A stretch of DNA of 64,000 nt from Chamaelirium japonicum (GCA_947650365.1 OX393549.1:96263514-96327513); one strand, 5' to 3'; positions 48,936 to 63,494 are shown, numbered from the stretch's first letter. Numbers and translations: made by a program. Notes: a model not told the origin generated them from the sequence alone.

Positions 48936-49207
48936 CAATGTTGAACCGAACCGGAGGACAAACCGGTTTGTGTACCGGTCCGGTTTGGCCGGCCGATCCG
49001 GTTCACCGGCCCAACAAACATCGTCAAACCCAGAGAGAGAAAGAGAGCATTTGTGCACCAAAAAAAAAACTGGTTCGTTTATACCTAAAACCGCCCGGCC
49101 CGATGGTTCAATACCAGTTTGTTTTCCAACACCGGTTCATATCGCATACAGACCAGTTTCCCTACCGATTCACCGTTTCCCGGTCCGGTCCGGTTTTAAT
49201 AATATTG
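48936..49207. mobile_element. hAT-type MITE rich in CCGGTT (272 bp), in copia gag
   Basis: The perfect 8-bp duplication CTGCAAAT flanks it (48928-48935 and 49208-49215). The ends CAATGTTGAACCGAACCGG and, reversed, CAATATTATTAAAACCGG are inverted repeats. Confidence 0.88.
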
Positions 49208-50907
49208 CTGCAAATAGCCCGATCACATGAAGCGTGAATGTCCCACACGTCCTCCACGCAATCCTCGTTGGGGTCCGAATGAGAGGGCACCACGTTGGGC
49301 TCCTACTTCCGTCACTTTGGTGGCACTGCTGCTATTGTAGAGACTCCAACGTCCCCCGCTGTTACCACTGCACCTTCTCAGCCTGAGTCGGACCGTCTCT
49401 AGCATCCCAATGAGCTTATTCTTCACCATCTAGCCTTCGCCGGCTCATTGATTGCTCACGGCCTGTCCGCCACCTCTTGTACTGCTGCCCTTTGGATTTT
49501 CGATTCGAGTGCTTCCTGTCACCTCATTTAAGACTCCACTATGCTCACAGACTATGCTTCTGCTCCTGCCCACATGGAGGTCCACACTGCGGATGGAACT
49601 CTTGTACCTATTCCGCAGTGTGGATCTATCACTCCTACCTCAGACTCCACTGATCGCCTGACCCTAGCCCATGTCCATCATGCTCCTCTTCTTAACATTA
49701 ATATGATCTCTATCAGTTCTCTCTATGATTCTAGACTGACCGTCATATTTACCTCATCTACTTGTATTGTGTAGGATTCGCGGACGGGGACGGATGATTA
49801 GGCTAGGGTGTAGGATGGGAGGACTTTACCAGCTGGACCATCTTCATGTTTTCCCTGTTTCTATTGAGTCAGTTATATCAGTCGCCTTTGATGCCGATTT
49901 GTGGCACAGAAGGCTAGATCATTTGTCCAGTGATGGACTCGAAAGCGTTTTCCGTTCGGACGCTTTGAGTCATGTGTCCTCTCCTCTCTGTCTGTACGGG
50001 TTGCAGATTGACAAAGCATCTGGCTCTACCATTTTTGGCCAGTGCTTCCCAATCTGTTGCCCCTTTTGATTTAGTGCATTCTAACATCTAGGGTCCTGCT
50101 CCAGTTACCTCCTTTTCTAGGTTTTTATATTGTGTGAGTTTTATCGAAGACTACTACAGATGCACCTAGGTCTATCTAATGCGCCGCCGCTCTGAGATTC
50201 CCCATATCTACCAGACATTCACCGCCATGATCCATACCCGGTTTGGTCGACATATCAAGACCTTCAGGTCTGACTGTGCCCAAGAATACCTCTCCTCTAA
50301 GATGCGTGAGATCCTTCAGACTCACGGCACCATTCACCAACAATAATGCCCCCACACCCATGAACAGAACGGCGTAACCGAGCGTAAGCATCACCATGTT
50401 CTTGGAACAGTGCGCGTTCTACTTCTGGCAACTTTTGTTCCACATTCCTACTGGGCCGAGGCTGTTCTGACCATCGTTCACCTTATCATCACTCCGTCCT
50501 CCACCCTCTCTGGGGTTACCCCGTACGAGCGACTTCACTCCACATCTCCCGACTACTTTCGTCTTCGCACCTTTTGGGTATACGTGCTTTGTTCTCCTAC
50601 CTCGACATGAGCGCACCAAACTCTCTACCCGATCGGTTAGGTGTGTTCACTTGGGGCTCAGTCGGGAGCACAAGAGCTATCGATACTATGATCCCTTGGC
50701 ACGCCGGATCCGTGTCTCTCGTCATGTCTCTTTTGTCGAGGATCTCCCGTACTTTTTCACCGAGTCCCGGGATCTTCCCTCACCGCCTACGTCACCCTCC
50801 ATGCCTCCACTACCTCTCACCATCACCTTTTTACCTTCATATCCTGCTCCCGCACCATTGGCTATGACTTCTCCTGTTGAGTCTTCACCACCCTCCCCAC
50901 CTCTACC

Positions 50908-53900
50908 TAGGGTTTCAAATCTCGACTGATACCAATACGTACCAGTTTTGGCCAGGCCGAGATGAGTCGAGCATCCGGGATCGAAACTAGCCTGAAACGG
51001 CAGGTACCAAGCCGTACCGGACCGAACCTACCAAGTCAGGTAGGTATCGGTCGGTACGAACCGGTACCAGTCCATTCAGGCCCAACCCGACAGCATTAGT
51101 GGGGTGGGTGGATTTTGGCTGATTTTTTTTGTTTGCTACTGCTTATTAAATTTTTTGACTTAGATAATGGCACCAAAATCAAAAGAGATAGATGCTGGAT
51201 GGCTACATTGCAAGGCAATAAAAGGCAACAAGCGAAAGGTCATATGCAACTACTGCAACCGGACCATAAATGGAGGTATCACAAGACTGAAAACGGGCAA
51301 CAAAGGGCAAGTGACTGGTTGTGAGCACGTTCCAGCAGAGGTACGATCTCAATTCCAGCAATTTTTTAGAGAAGCAAGTAAAGATAAGAATATTATTCCT
51401 GACCTTTTTGCTTCTAAAAGACCACCCCTTACCAAAAGTCAGCCGGTAAGAGGTTATAGATAAACAAATATAAACGATGAAAGTTTCGATGATTCTGATT
51501 CTGAAAAAGAGTTGTCGAAGGAGAATAGGGAGATTAGAACGGCAATAAGACTTTCTCGTGAGGAAGCTCGTCGTTAAGAAATGAGACAAAGAGAAGGAGA
51601 CCAAAGAGGTAGATGGTCAATGACTGGTCCATATCGTAGTTCCCGCTTTCTTCCTGGAGATATTGGTAATGGTGGACCTGATGGTAGTAGTAGTGTTAGT
51701 ACTAGAAGAGATAAAACTAGTATTGGCGGCAGTACATCTGTGTAGTTACCTTTAGACGGATTTATGTTTAGGGAACGTGGTCATAAACAAACCAAATTAA
51801 CGGCTGGAAAATAAAACAAGCGGCCAGTAAAGTGAAAAAGACAGTGGCCAAATTTTTCCATTTCAACCATATCCCGAATAATGCAGCTGCGTCGCCATAC
51901 TTTAAGAAAATGTGACACATTACAGTCAGTTGGGCCGAGAATTTCTCCCCCTACCTCATATGAGATTATTGGGCCATTTTTGGATGATGAAATCTATGAA
52001 ATAAACGATTATATGCATAGTTTTCAAACTCCCTGAGAGGTGAAAGGCTGCATAATTATGTGCGACAGATGGAGTGGCCCTACTAGAAAATCTATAATCA
52101 ATTTTCTAGTATATTGCTTAATTGGTACTGTTTTTTATAAATCGATCAATGCATCAAACAAAGCTGGAGCATCAAACAAAGTTGGAGCTTAATTGGTATT
52201 GTTTCTGGTATATCATGCTGGACTTATAAATAATATCATCGACCAAGTTTGAGCTAATAATATTGTCTAAATAGTGACGGACAATGGCTCTAACTATAAA
52301 AAGGTCGGACATATTATACAGAAGGAACGAAACACCATATTTTGGACTCCTTGTGCCGCACACTGAATCGACTTGATCCTAAGAACGTAGGCAAATTGGA
52401 TCATGTCGATAAGGTCGTTAAACAAGCCCGAAAAATAACAAAATTCATTTGCAACCATAACTGGATAGTTGACTTGATGAGGAAGCATACGGGAAAGCGG
52501 GAGCTTCTGCGTGCAAGAATCACCCGCTTTGCCACCGACTTTATAGCATTAGAGAGCATTTTTAATCAGAATGATGTTTTACGAAAAATGTTTACCTCAG
52601 ATGCATGATGTCAATCAAAATTTGCATCTAATGAAGAAGGCAAAGAGGTGAAAAATATATTGTTGGGAAGGAGCTCTGGATCAATATTGATAAGATAATA
52701 GTGCATCCAACCTTTGGTACAAGTTCTTCGACTGGTAGATTCGGATGAAAAAGCCTGCAATGGGGTATATCTACGAAGCACTGGACAAAACTAAGATAGT
52801 AATTCAGAAGTCGACAAAGGTTGGAGAAAAATTAAAAAAATAATATTTTAAATTGATCGACAAAAGATGGGAGAAGACGCTACACCATCCATTACATACA
52901 ATAGGTAAACATCATCGTCAACTCATTATTCAACAATTTCAATTTTCAATCTTATTAGTCATTAGACTAAATACTTATTTCTTTCATATTATAGGGTTTT
53001 ACTTAAATCCCCAATACCAGTATAAGTTGGAAGTTTCACAACACCCTAAAATAATGATCGGGTTTAAAGAGGCGATCCAAACCTTGAAGCCTGACATAGC
53101 ATCGCAAAATAAGGCGATGGAGCAGATGGAAATCTTCTGTTATGCTCATTACTTTGATTCGGATAATGCAAGAACAGCTATCTCGACCATGCAGCCAGGT
53201 AACTAATACGTCGATAAGTTGATAACACACTTTAATTATACAATTATCCAATTGTAATCAACAAATACAAACTAAATGTTTTAGTTTTTTGCTAATTTCA
53301 TAGCAACTGGGTGGAACATTCATGGTGAAAGTGCTCCTGATCTTCAAAAGATTGCTGTCCGAGTATTAAGTCAGACATGTTCGGCATTGGGCTGCGAGAG
53401 GAACTGGAATACATTCTTTCTTTCATACGAAAACTAGAAATAGATTGTTATCATTTAAATTAGATAAACTACTTTTCGTTCATTACAATATGCGGTTGAG
53501 GGTCCGCGATCAGGGAAGATTAAAGGACCAAGGTGATAATCCAATCAATTTGGATTATATTTTCGACGAAGATGACCCTCTAGCCCCTTGGTTGACAGAG
53601 AGAGGATCCAGCTCTTGACGGTCAAGAAAATACATGGTTGGAAGACTTATGCAAGGAGCAAAGACAAGAACAAGAGGGACCAATATTGAGGAGCCACAAA
53701 CGAAAACTTCAACATGTCAGCATTAGGTACCACAAACGAAAACTTCAACTTGACTTTATACCTTCCGGATCTAGTGAGTGGAGGAGTCACCTCAGTCACA
53801 ACGGAGATGTCCGGGAATTGGTCACACATCCAGTCCTGACCATGAAGAGCATGAAAGAGCTTATTCACCTCCCATATACACCGGAGGCAAAGTCACAGGA

Positions 53901-55107
53901 TCACCAGCCCTACTAGGTCTACCACACGATGGAGCAGGAGCCAGGTCTTTCGGTACTGTTTATGAAGCTGCATATGTACCATACTCGAACGGATATGATC
54001 CACCACCAGGTCCACCATCATCATATTATCGAGATTCTTATCAACCGATGCTTTCAGAGCCTAGACATTGTTCCTTGTTTTCAGAATAAGAAACATATGG
54101 AGATTCTTCACCCTCCTACAGCTGCGAAGCCTACGGTTATGGTGTCCAGCAGAACCAGAACATTGGCCACTCAATCTTCGATTATTCTGGGCCTACCAAC
54201 AGGTCTTACTGCCAGCACTACTCAGCACCGACTCCAAATAAAGAAGAAGTTGGTCGCAATAATAATCTGTGGAACTTCTAAAATCTGAATCTTCTGATAT
54301 GAGCAGCTGAGCCAGGTAAGGTAACTAAAAGTGAGTTAATAATTTTAACATATTGATAATCTGTATTCTGTGGAACAATGGAAGTCTGGAACCTATTGTA
54401 TTGTAAATTTGTAATAATAAAAAATTTCCAAAACTTTAAAAGGTTATTTTATAGAACTTTTAAAAAACCCTTTTTAGCTTCGCCAAGGCCGGTCCCAAGC
54501 CCAGATAAACGAGGGGAAAATGATACATAAAATTAGGAATTAGTAACTTCTTAGGTGTGTCCGTGTGAATCGTGTGACTTATGAATTGACTTATGAGTCA
54601 TGTGGTTCAATTAGGTCTCTATTGTCTAATCATTCACCTCGTGGAGTGGTGATTTGACAATAGTTGACAGGTTCATCAAGATTCTTAGTCATACACCTCG
54701 GGGAGTGGTGCTTGTGAATCTTGATGAATGATGAATCCAAGACTCTGAATTCATAAGACTCATAAGTCATCAGACACATAGTCATAAGTCATAACTCATA
54801 AGTCCTAAGCCTTAACTATTAAGAGTCCTAACTCCTAACTCCTAATTACTAAGCCTAATTGCCTAAAGGCCCTAAACTGGCCTAAAACTAAAAGTAGTCT
54901 AATATTTATTTTTCTAATTTTTTTTATTTTTTAAGGATTTTTTGGAATTTTTAGGAATTTTTTTTATTTTTTTACAATTTTAAAAAAAAAGGCTGGTACC
55001 GATTCAAACAGAACCGGCTGTACCGGCAGATACCAGTACGAACTGGCCGGTTCGAACCTGTTCGGCGCCGACCGATAACGGTACCGGTACCCGAGTTTTA
55101 AACCTTG
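50908..55107 (+). mobile_element. hAT transposon with BED, DUF659 and hATC domains (4.2 kb), in copia
   Basis: The perfect 8-bp duplication CCTCTACC flanks it (50900-50907 and 55108-55115). The ends TAGGGTTTCAAATCTCG and, reversed, CAAGGTTTAAAACTCGG are inverted repeats, with 'ggtaccggtacc' words inside both. Transposase parts in order: BED finger (51167-51330: KSKEIDAGWLHCKAIKGN, VICNYCNRTINGGI); DUF659 (52040-52610: a KSINASNKA-like block, then NHNWIVDLMRKHTGK, ITRFATDFIALES); hATC dimerisation (53300-53440: APDLQKIAVRVLSQTCSALG, ERNWNTF); and a Tyr/Ser/Pro-rich tail to about 54280. Exon-intron structure and several stops and shifts interrupt the frame, so it is probably inactive, though its ends look mobilisable. 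Confidence 0.9.
51167..51463 (+). CDS. hAT transposase N-terminal exon with BED zinc finger (part of 50908-55107)
   Basis: An open frame of 98 codons from MAPKSKEIDAGWLHC. The zinc ligands C..C and the GGITRL motif are present, but the usual KxHLA histidine region is altered (TGNKGQVTGCEHVP). The following exon cannot be joined without breaks. Confidence 0.75.
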   Translation: MAPKSKEIDAGWLHCKAIKGNKRKVICNYCNRTINGGITRLKTGNKGQVTGCEHVPAEVRSQFQQFFREASKDKNIIPDLFASKRPPLTKSQPVRGYR

Positions 55108-55133
55108 CCTCTACCTTCACCTCCACCACCACC

Positions 55134-55732
<599 letters not shown>

Positions 55733-57562
55733 CCACCACCCTCCCCACCTTCCCCTTCCACGTCTCCCCCGCCACCACCACTACTACCTGTCACGCGTGT
55801 CTATGTTCGTCACTCTGCAGCTCTCCTCCCGAGTCGGTTCACACTAGTACTCCGTCGCCTGCGGCAGCTACTCCCTCCTCTTCGGTCGCGGATCCTGACC
55901 CTGTACGGCGCTACCCTGCACGCGAACATCACCCTCCTGACAGATATGCCTACTCTCCCGACAGGTTTGGCTACTCTGCCTTTACCTCTGACTCTTCTGA
56001 CTCCTGTGGCTACTCTGTTATTGCCTCCTACTCTTCGTCTTACCAGGCTTTCCTTACTGCCCTTCACACCCACCGGGGGCCCCAATCGAACCGTGAGGCA
56101 GCTTTACCCCCAGAGTTGCGGCAAGCCATGTCAATTGAGCTAGAGGCTTTTCAGCAAACCTAGACATGGGATTTGGTTCTTTGTCTCTGCGGTGTGGTGC
56201 TTGTCAGCTGCAACTGGATCTTCCAGGTCAAGACTCGACATTATGGTTCCATTGAACGACACAAGGCCCACCTCGTTGCTCGTGACTTCTCCCAGGAGTA
56301 TGGGATTGACTACGAGGAAACGTTTGCTCCAATTGCTCGAATGACTACTGTGCGCACCTTCTTAGCTATGGCAGGTGCTCGAGGGTGGCCTCTATATCAG
56401 ATGGACGTCAACAATGCGTTCCTTCATGGTTACCTCTCCAAGGAGGTATACATGGCTCCTCCACCGAGCGTTTCTATTCCTCCAGGGCATTTTTGCCGTC
56501 TGCGTTGGGCTATATATGGGCTCAAACAGGCACCTCGGGCCTGGTTTGAGCAATTCCGCAGTGCAGTGCTGACAGCTGGGTTTGTAGAGACTCTGACTAT
56601 GCTTTGTTCACCCGCTCCTCCAGTCAGGGTATTGCTTTGCTGCTCTGTATATGGATGATATGATCATCACCGGGGATGACAGTTCCACCATAGCATCCCT
56701 TCAGGGTCACCTCCAGAGTCAGTTCGATATGAAGGATCTGGGCCCTCCCGATACTTTCTTGGCCTTGAGATTGCAAGGTCAGCTCATGGATTATTGATCT
56801 CCCAGCAGAAGTACATCTCCGACATTTTTGCCGAGACTGCTCTTACTGACTCTTGTACTGCTGACACGCCCATGGAGCTCAACTTGAAGCTCCTTTCTAC
56901 AGATGGTGAGCCTCTTCAGGATATAGCTCGTTACCAGCGACTGGTTGGGATGCTCGTTTATCTCACCATGACTAGGCCTGACATTGTCAATGTCGTTGGT
57001 ATTGTCAGCCAGTTAGTTCAGGCTCCTTGCTCGGTTCACTTTGCAACGGTTCTTCGGATTATCCGGTATCTCCGTGGCACCGTCACTCGTTCGCTGCTTT
57101 TTTTCTCCACCTCTCCGTTGGTTCTACGTGCTTACTCCAATGCAAATTTGGCTGGAGATGTTGCTACCCACCGCTCTACCACTGAATACTATGTGTTCCT
57201 TGGCGATTCCCTCATTTCTTGGCACAGCAAGAAACATGAGCCTGTTGCACGCTCCAACACCGAAGCCAAATACCGGGCTATGGCTTCACCACCGCAGAGA
57301 TTGTATGGCTACCCTTCTCTTCTGTGACAACTGGAATGCTATCAGATTGCTAGCAACCCGGTTTTTCATGAACGGACCAAACACATCGAGGTTGACTGTC
57401 ATTATGTTCGACAGGAGTTTCTTGCACACATCATCTCCTTGTCGTTCATTCCCTCGACAGAGCAGACTACTGATTTTCTCACAAAGCCTCTTACGATTGC
57501 TCGATTTCGTCATTTTATAAGCAAACTCTCGGTACATGATCCACCGTGAGTTTAAGAGGGAG

Positions 57563-57710
57563 TGTTAATGTATATGCCAGGTCGGGTTTCATGTACAATT
57601 GTACAGTCAGGGTCGAGTTTCATGTGTATTGATGTACATATATATTGGGATTGAGTCCCACGATAGAGAGCATTCTATTCGCTCCAAACCATAGCCGTCA
57701 TCTCCTAACA
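57563..57710 (+). repeat. Copia right LTR (about 148 bp)
   Basis: Starts TGTTAATG after the purine tract and ends CTAACA at 57710. Confidence 0.85.
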
Positions 57711-59485
57711 GTTGTATCGACATATCCATATCGTACCAGTATCCCTTTTTCAAATTTTTCATTTTTTTTGTTTGAATTTTTATTGTCTTGTTTTTGAGTC
57801 AAACTTTGGCTGTATTTTGGTCATTAGATAAAAATGAGTTAAAAAGGGATAAAGAAGAAAGGGTTCGTAACTACCTTTAAAATAAGCTTTTAATTGCTGA
57901 ATTGAAAGCAAAGGGATCGATTTGGAAGGATTTAAGAAACCTTGTAACACAAGGGACATAGGAATTAAGTTAACAGGCCTCTCTAACGAAAATCAAGAAG
58001 AACCTCACTTAGTGGATTTCTTCTCCAAATCGGTCCATTCATGAAGATCCTCCTCTCATATTGGCCTCGGCTATTTCCTTCCTTTTTTACTTTATCTAGC
58101 TTTCTTAAGGCCGATTGTGAAAAGCTTACAAGGAAAGGGTCACAGGCCTGATCAGCAGCAGGATACTTTAAATATTATATCAATTTTTTTATTTATTTAT
58201 GTCCTTTTTGGAGCGTTTATCATGTTTTGGGTCATGTTATGCTCTTATGATTTTAGTTTATTATCGTAATTGATGCCTTGTCATGCTAGGTTGTGCATGA
58301 CCTCATTCGGGGACTTTTCGGATCATTCCAGGCTCTTTCTAATGAGTTTCCAGCTAATTATTAATAAAATAAAGTAAATAGGTACTCCAGGGTGCCCAAC
58401 GGTCGAGATTAGAACAAGATCCGACGATTAGATCACCAAGACATAAAATAATTGATGACGTAGCCGCTAATGGACTTCAATTAAAAACCCTTTGGGCTTT
58501 TAAGATAAGCCCAACACGAGCTCTCTCTCCTACCTGCCTCTCTTCCGCTTTTCCAACCTGCACGGCCCGTACGGATTACTTCTCCCCTCCCTAGTCTGAC
58601 TCTTTTCCCTTCTCTCTTTCTATTTATTATCTCCCTCCTCTTTTAATTCTTATCCATTGGTTTCTATGAGATTTGATCTTGGCCCTCCGTCTGAAAATCC
58701 TAAATCCAAAAAAAAAGATGAAACCCTATTCTATATTCAAATTTTAATGAACGAATAATTACTCCACGTGAGATATTAGGATTAACTCATGTCCCCACCC
58801 TTTTTTCGACTTTGCCTCAAGAAGCATCATCTTCCACCTCTGCGAGTGGTACTCGGCTAGCGAACCGAAGAATCCGACGATTCCATTGACAACCTTTCTC
58901 CATGAAGGATCACTTGCAAGATTCCTTACAAATCCATAGAGGTTTCATTTATCTTCTCTATTTTCTTTCCCCATCCACTTCATATTCCATCGTTTAGTTG
59001 CTTCCACATCCTTTAAGCTGCCATTAGTCGCCCCTATTCATCCCTTTTGAAGATCATTAAAAGACTATCATCATTATGATTAATCGGATGGGTATGGCCC
59101 TTGCAGAACTGTTTTAGCTTCTTTAATATAAAAACTGCTTGCTGATTTTAGAAAATCTGCACATTATTTTAGCCAAAACTTTAGGCTTGGTGACTCGATC
59201 ATTCTCAAATTTCGATCAGTCCTTCGTCCTGTCAAGACCCACATCCTCACCAGTTTTTGTCAAGATCGATAAAATGGATCATTCTAAAAAGATGAGAATA
59301 CCCCTGATTCCCTGAATGTCCTAATTTCCAGATTTTCCCAAATCCCTCCAAAATCAAGTGTAGATTAACCCTCGCCTACCACAGAAAGGCATTTAAACAG
59401 AGAAATACCATTTCACATGGAACTGGAAGCGAGATTAAAGGTCGTTGCAGTTGCAGTATTCTATAGATTCTTCCGATTTACCGTC

Positions 59486-59487
59486 TC

Positions 59488-59535
<48 letters not shown>

Positions 59536-59565
59536 TGTGTGTATAGATAGATAGATAGATAGATC
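59486..59565. repeat. Compound microsatellite (GT)n(GATA)n
   Basis: GT run with two AT interruptions, then five GATA units. Confidence 0.9.
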
Positions 59566-59613
59566 TCCCCCCCACCCCACTTATGCCTGGCTTATTAAGG
59601 AAATAATTCGTGC

Positions 59614-59744
59614 ATACACAAGTCTTGTCCTGCCTCTATATACTTCTTTTCTTGTTCTTCCCTTGTTGAAAATATAGTACATACACAAGTCTTGCCCTGC
59701 CTCTATATACTTCTTTTCTCGCTCTTTCCTTGTTGAAATAATAA
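59614..59744. repeat. Tandem duplication, about 66-bp unit, two copies
   Basis: 'catacacaagtcttgtcctgcctctatatacttcttttcttg...ccttgttgaaa' is repeated with a few differences. Confidence 0.85.
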
Positions 59745-61682
59745 GTGGAGGAAACCCAAAATTATAGGAATTGTATTGTGAAAGCATTCAGATACATTGG
59801 CCCCTTTCTATCCTGGTCCATAAATAGAGGGAATGCCATCAATTATACTCAATTGAAGTTTTGATTAATAAAATTCACACTTCTCCTATCGCTTGTGAAT
59901 GGCTATGTTAAATGCCTACTTTTGTACCTCCCACGACATAATTTTCTGTATGACTATACCAAGCTTAGCATTCTTTGGTATCGGGGCAAGCCGTACTTTT
60001 CGTTCTATCAAGAAGGGTCTGACGTCATAGCGGGAAAAGCCCAATGCAACGAGTTGAAGCAGAATCGCGAGATCGAGCTTCTCTCATAGGAGCTTAAATT
60101 TGTTAAACTTCAGACTCAACTAGACTATCTCTTAAGAGAGATCCAGAAGATGACGAGTGAAAAGGACGAAGGAAGAGGCAATCATATCCATTGCCCATGT
60201 CAAACTAAGTTCTCGGACTTTTGGATGGGAATTCTGAGCAAGACCGAGGAGTATCTATCTCAACAGAAGACACCCTACCGGAGCTTCCACCTCTTAATGG
60301 GAGTATCGACACCCCTTCAATGCAGATTTCGAAAAGATACTCCTGGAGGAATCTGAGCACGTGGTGCAAGCAAACAAATTGTTCGTTGATTGTCAACTAA
60401 GGGAATTTCAAATCACGTACGGGAATTCGCCTCCCTCTTCGAAGACTTTCCCAGAGAGATGCAGTCGGAGGAGTCCAAACTAGTGGAGGAAGATGTTGGT
60501 CGTCCGCAAGAAAGCCCAAGGAGGAGCTCGTGATGAAAGTCACTAATTTGAATCCGCCTTTGGACGATGTCCTGTCAAATGACGACTTTCCAGTGTCATC
60601 ACTATCATTTGTGGAGGAGTCAAAGTTGCCAAACTTTAGCTACCAATGACCACATCCTTATGAAACCAAAGATGTGAAGTCCAATTATGGGATCCATTTG
60701 ACCACGGAATAGAAAAAACTAAACGAGACCTTCCATAGCAATTGATCAACCAATATAAATCCAGAAGATCAAAGTTGTGGAAATCATCTGCTCTGTAGGA
60801 GATTTTTAGAGGAAGGACAACAGTCTCTTTGCAACATCACAAAGCCCAAAGATAGGAGTTAATAACTTAATATCAAAAAATTTCTCGGGTAGTGTAGATA
60901 GTTTTCCATCTAAGGAATTCTATAAAGAGGGACCCTCAGATTAGTCAAAATCAGTAGCAATAGGGCACTAAGGCGCTAAATTTTGAGCTAATTGATCCAA
61001 TTAGGCATCGTTATGTGTTTTAGTGAGTTGATTTTATAGGCGGATTCAGTCGGTTTGATGGTTTGGTGGGTTGAGTCCTCTTGCTAGTTGCTATTTTTAT
61101 CTATTTTTCTAGATTTTTTAGGATTATTAGTCATATAACCTATGGGTCAAATTGCGTGTATTTTGGTCTTCGAAGGAGTCCTAGCTAGGAAAGGACAAAG
61201 ATGGAAGGGTTCATAGCTAATTTTAAAACTAAAATAAGCTTTAATTGCTAAATAAGCGGTAAAAAGGATAAACTCGGAGGGATTTAAGAAATAAGGTAAC
61301 AAATAAACACATGAATTAAGTTGTGTTGTCCCCTCTGACAACTAAAAGGAACAAATCTCAAGGAATTTCTTCTGTCAAAGACACTCCCACAAGCCACTCT
61401 TCTCCCGGTGGCCATGGTTATTTCCTACTTACATTACTTACTGTATTTAGCCTTTTAAAGGCCAATTTTGTAGGGAATAGGGATAAATAAAGAAAGACAT
61501 AATCAAAGAAATCCCCTCCCACGTGTGATTGCAGGGAAGAGTAGATGTTGCTCCTAGTAGAGTATTCAATTGTTTCTATTTTATGTGAATCTCTCTCTCT
61601 TATGTCATGTTTATGAAGGAAATAATTCCCTAAATACGTGAATCCTCCTATATCTCTATTTACTTCACTTTTCTTACTGAAA

Positions 61683-62340
61683 TAATATGCGGAGGAAGCC
61701 CTTAACTACAGAACTTGTATTGTGTAGCCTGTGTGCACCACTTCTGCTGCAGCTGCTGGCCTGGCCGCATTCGGCCGGGTGTGACCTTGGCAAGGTCTTG
61801 CACCTCCGGCCCATGACGGCACCGTTGGTGGTGGGTTAGGAGTATATGGTCGGGCAAAGTCGAGCGTACCTTATCTGCCGCGAGGTTGCTTATTGTCGTG
61901 ATGCGACGTTCGGCCACTTCGGCGCCACGATATTGCGAGGGTTGTCGGGTCGTTCTGCTCTCTCTCTCTTGTTGTATCGGCAGGGTTCGGAGTCGTGCTG
62001 ATAACGTGTTGTAAGACGAGAGAGGAGATACCGAAAAACCGTGTAACCCACCCCGAGAGCCATATATTAAATAAGGTGAATTAACTTAGGGCCCAAGCAA
62101 CCATGGGAAACCCTAATTCCATGAGGGAGATCGAACAGTGGACAGCCACCCGATCCAATGATCTCATAACAGTTATAATATATTTTATATTTTATAAGTA
62201 ATAAGTATAACTTATAAGTTATAACACACAGCTTATAAACAAAAATATAGAGAGTGGGACTATGAGACAACGAGTAAAATGACATGACAATGAGTACAAT
62301 GGCCAAACACCGACTCATTTACTATGGAGCTTAATCCATG
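61683..62340 (-). mobile_element. Copia-type LTR and leader fragment, minus strand
   Basis: On the minus strand an LTR-like end with a TATA-like 'atttaatatatgg' runs to '...cttacaaca', followed by 'cgttatcagcacg', a wording seen at the primer site of many plant copia elements, and then a leader and a short gag-like piece ending near 61683. A truncated, broken fragment. Confidence 0.45.
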
Positions 62341-62385
62341 TCTAGGTTAGTCATATAGTTGTGCTGCTCAAAACACGAGAAAGAA

Positions 62386-62545
62386 TACAAGCTGAATCGG
62401 TTTCGGCCGAACGGTTCGAAACCAACCGAAACTGGACGAATCTAACTGATCCAACCGAAACCCACCCATTTCGGGACCGGTTCCAGCCGAAAAAGATCTG
62501 TAACCGTCGAAACTCAAAGCCCGTGTCTTCCTACAGCCAGTAGAA
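62386..62545. other. CGGTTTCGGCCG-rich patch, likely decayed hAT terminus
   Basis: The words 'cggtttcggccgaacggttcgaaacc' and 'gggaccggttccagccgaaa' resemble the interiors of the hAT elements at 24338 and 48936. No ends or duplication found. Confidence 0.35.
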
Positions 62546-62659
62546 CCGAATCTACATACCATAAATTGAAGTCCAACATAACGGATTCCATATCAAGTTG
62601 TCCAATCCAACAGCAATGCCAATAGAATCCATAAAGGGAAACTCCATATGGAATCTCAT

Positions 62660-63494
62660 ACCGATATATTATATTAGTTTTCCATAGTCAGCCCCAACCC
62701 CATGTGATATGAAGGAGGAGAGAAAGCTCACGTGCAGAGGTTTCCCTTCTATTCGCGGAACCCGACGCCCCCCTCCACGCGATCTTTTCTCTCTCTTCTC
62801 CATTGCGTGAGGAAGTTCTCTTGTGCATCGCACTTGTGTTTTCATAGGAGTCATATGCGGGTTTTATAAATAAAGGATGAAACCCTTGATGAGAAAAAAG
62901 ATAGAAAAATCTGAAAGCTTTTTGCTTTGATAGAGAGATCGTAAAGGTGCGTCCTTCGTTTGCCATCGTCTTCCTCATGGAGTTCTTCCGACTTCTCTCG
63001 ATCTTCCTCGTCGCTCTCTACCTCCCGCCATTCATCTTCATCGACATAGCTATCCGAATAGAGATCTTGAATCTCCCGGGTATTATCTTTCTTCGTTTTG
63101 TTTTTAAATCATCATATGTTCATTGGTTTCATAGGCTTTGATCGCACCCTGCCATAAATCCATCTATCCAATAGTCTCCCTTATTCCTGACTTCGCTTGA
63201 CTTGTTTGGAACATCAGATCCTCATCCGAACCTTTTATTAGTCCTTTGCATGAGTACTAAATTGCTGAAATTATTATTTGCAAACAATGTTTGAGACCTA
63301 ATTTAATTTCATTGCCAGGCTTTCTTTATTTGTCAAGTTTTATACATGCTAAGATGATTAGTGAGGCTACTTCTTGATAAAAATCTGATCGTGGGTGTTT
63401 AGTGCTTGCTGAAATTTACTTTTAGTTGTTAATTTAAGCCATAACTTGTTCTACAAGTAGTTAGCTTCCGTGTATCGCAATCGGATTTGCATCA
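62660..63494 (+). repeat. Probable solo LTR of the E1/E2/E3 superfamily, plus strand
   Basis: It has a TATA-like 'tttataaataaagg' near 62860, a CT-rich leader (62950-63060) and the run 'ttgctgaaatttactttt...atttgcatca', all in the order seen in the 3' part of the E2 LTR. It ends GCATCA at 63494. The start is uncertain and no duplication was confirmed. Confidence 0.5.

Larger units (their letters stand above)
57711..61682. repeat. Old LTR-like sequence: two related flanks with unclear middle
   Basis: The stretch 57840-58130 ('aaagggttcgtaactacctttaaaataagctttt...ctatttccttccttttttactttatctagc') resembles 61195-61460 in the same orientation, and 59620-59780 resembles 61640-61730 ('...aggaattgtattgtg'). 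They could be the two long terminal repeats of one old element whose interior is about 59890-60950. The middle of the left copy (about 58190-59590) looks like another LTR inserted in it. Broken and weakly supported. Confidence 0.35.

Noticed and set aside
61777-63494. A 1.7-kb LTR bounded by GGGTG duplications (61777-61781 and 63495-63499)
   Set aside because: The 5-bp match can occur by chance and the left part (61683-62340) reads as a minus-strand copia fragment, so the two do not form one LTR.
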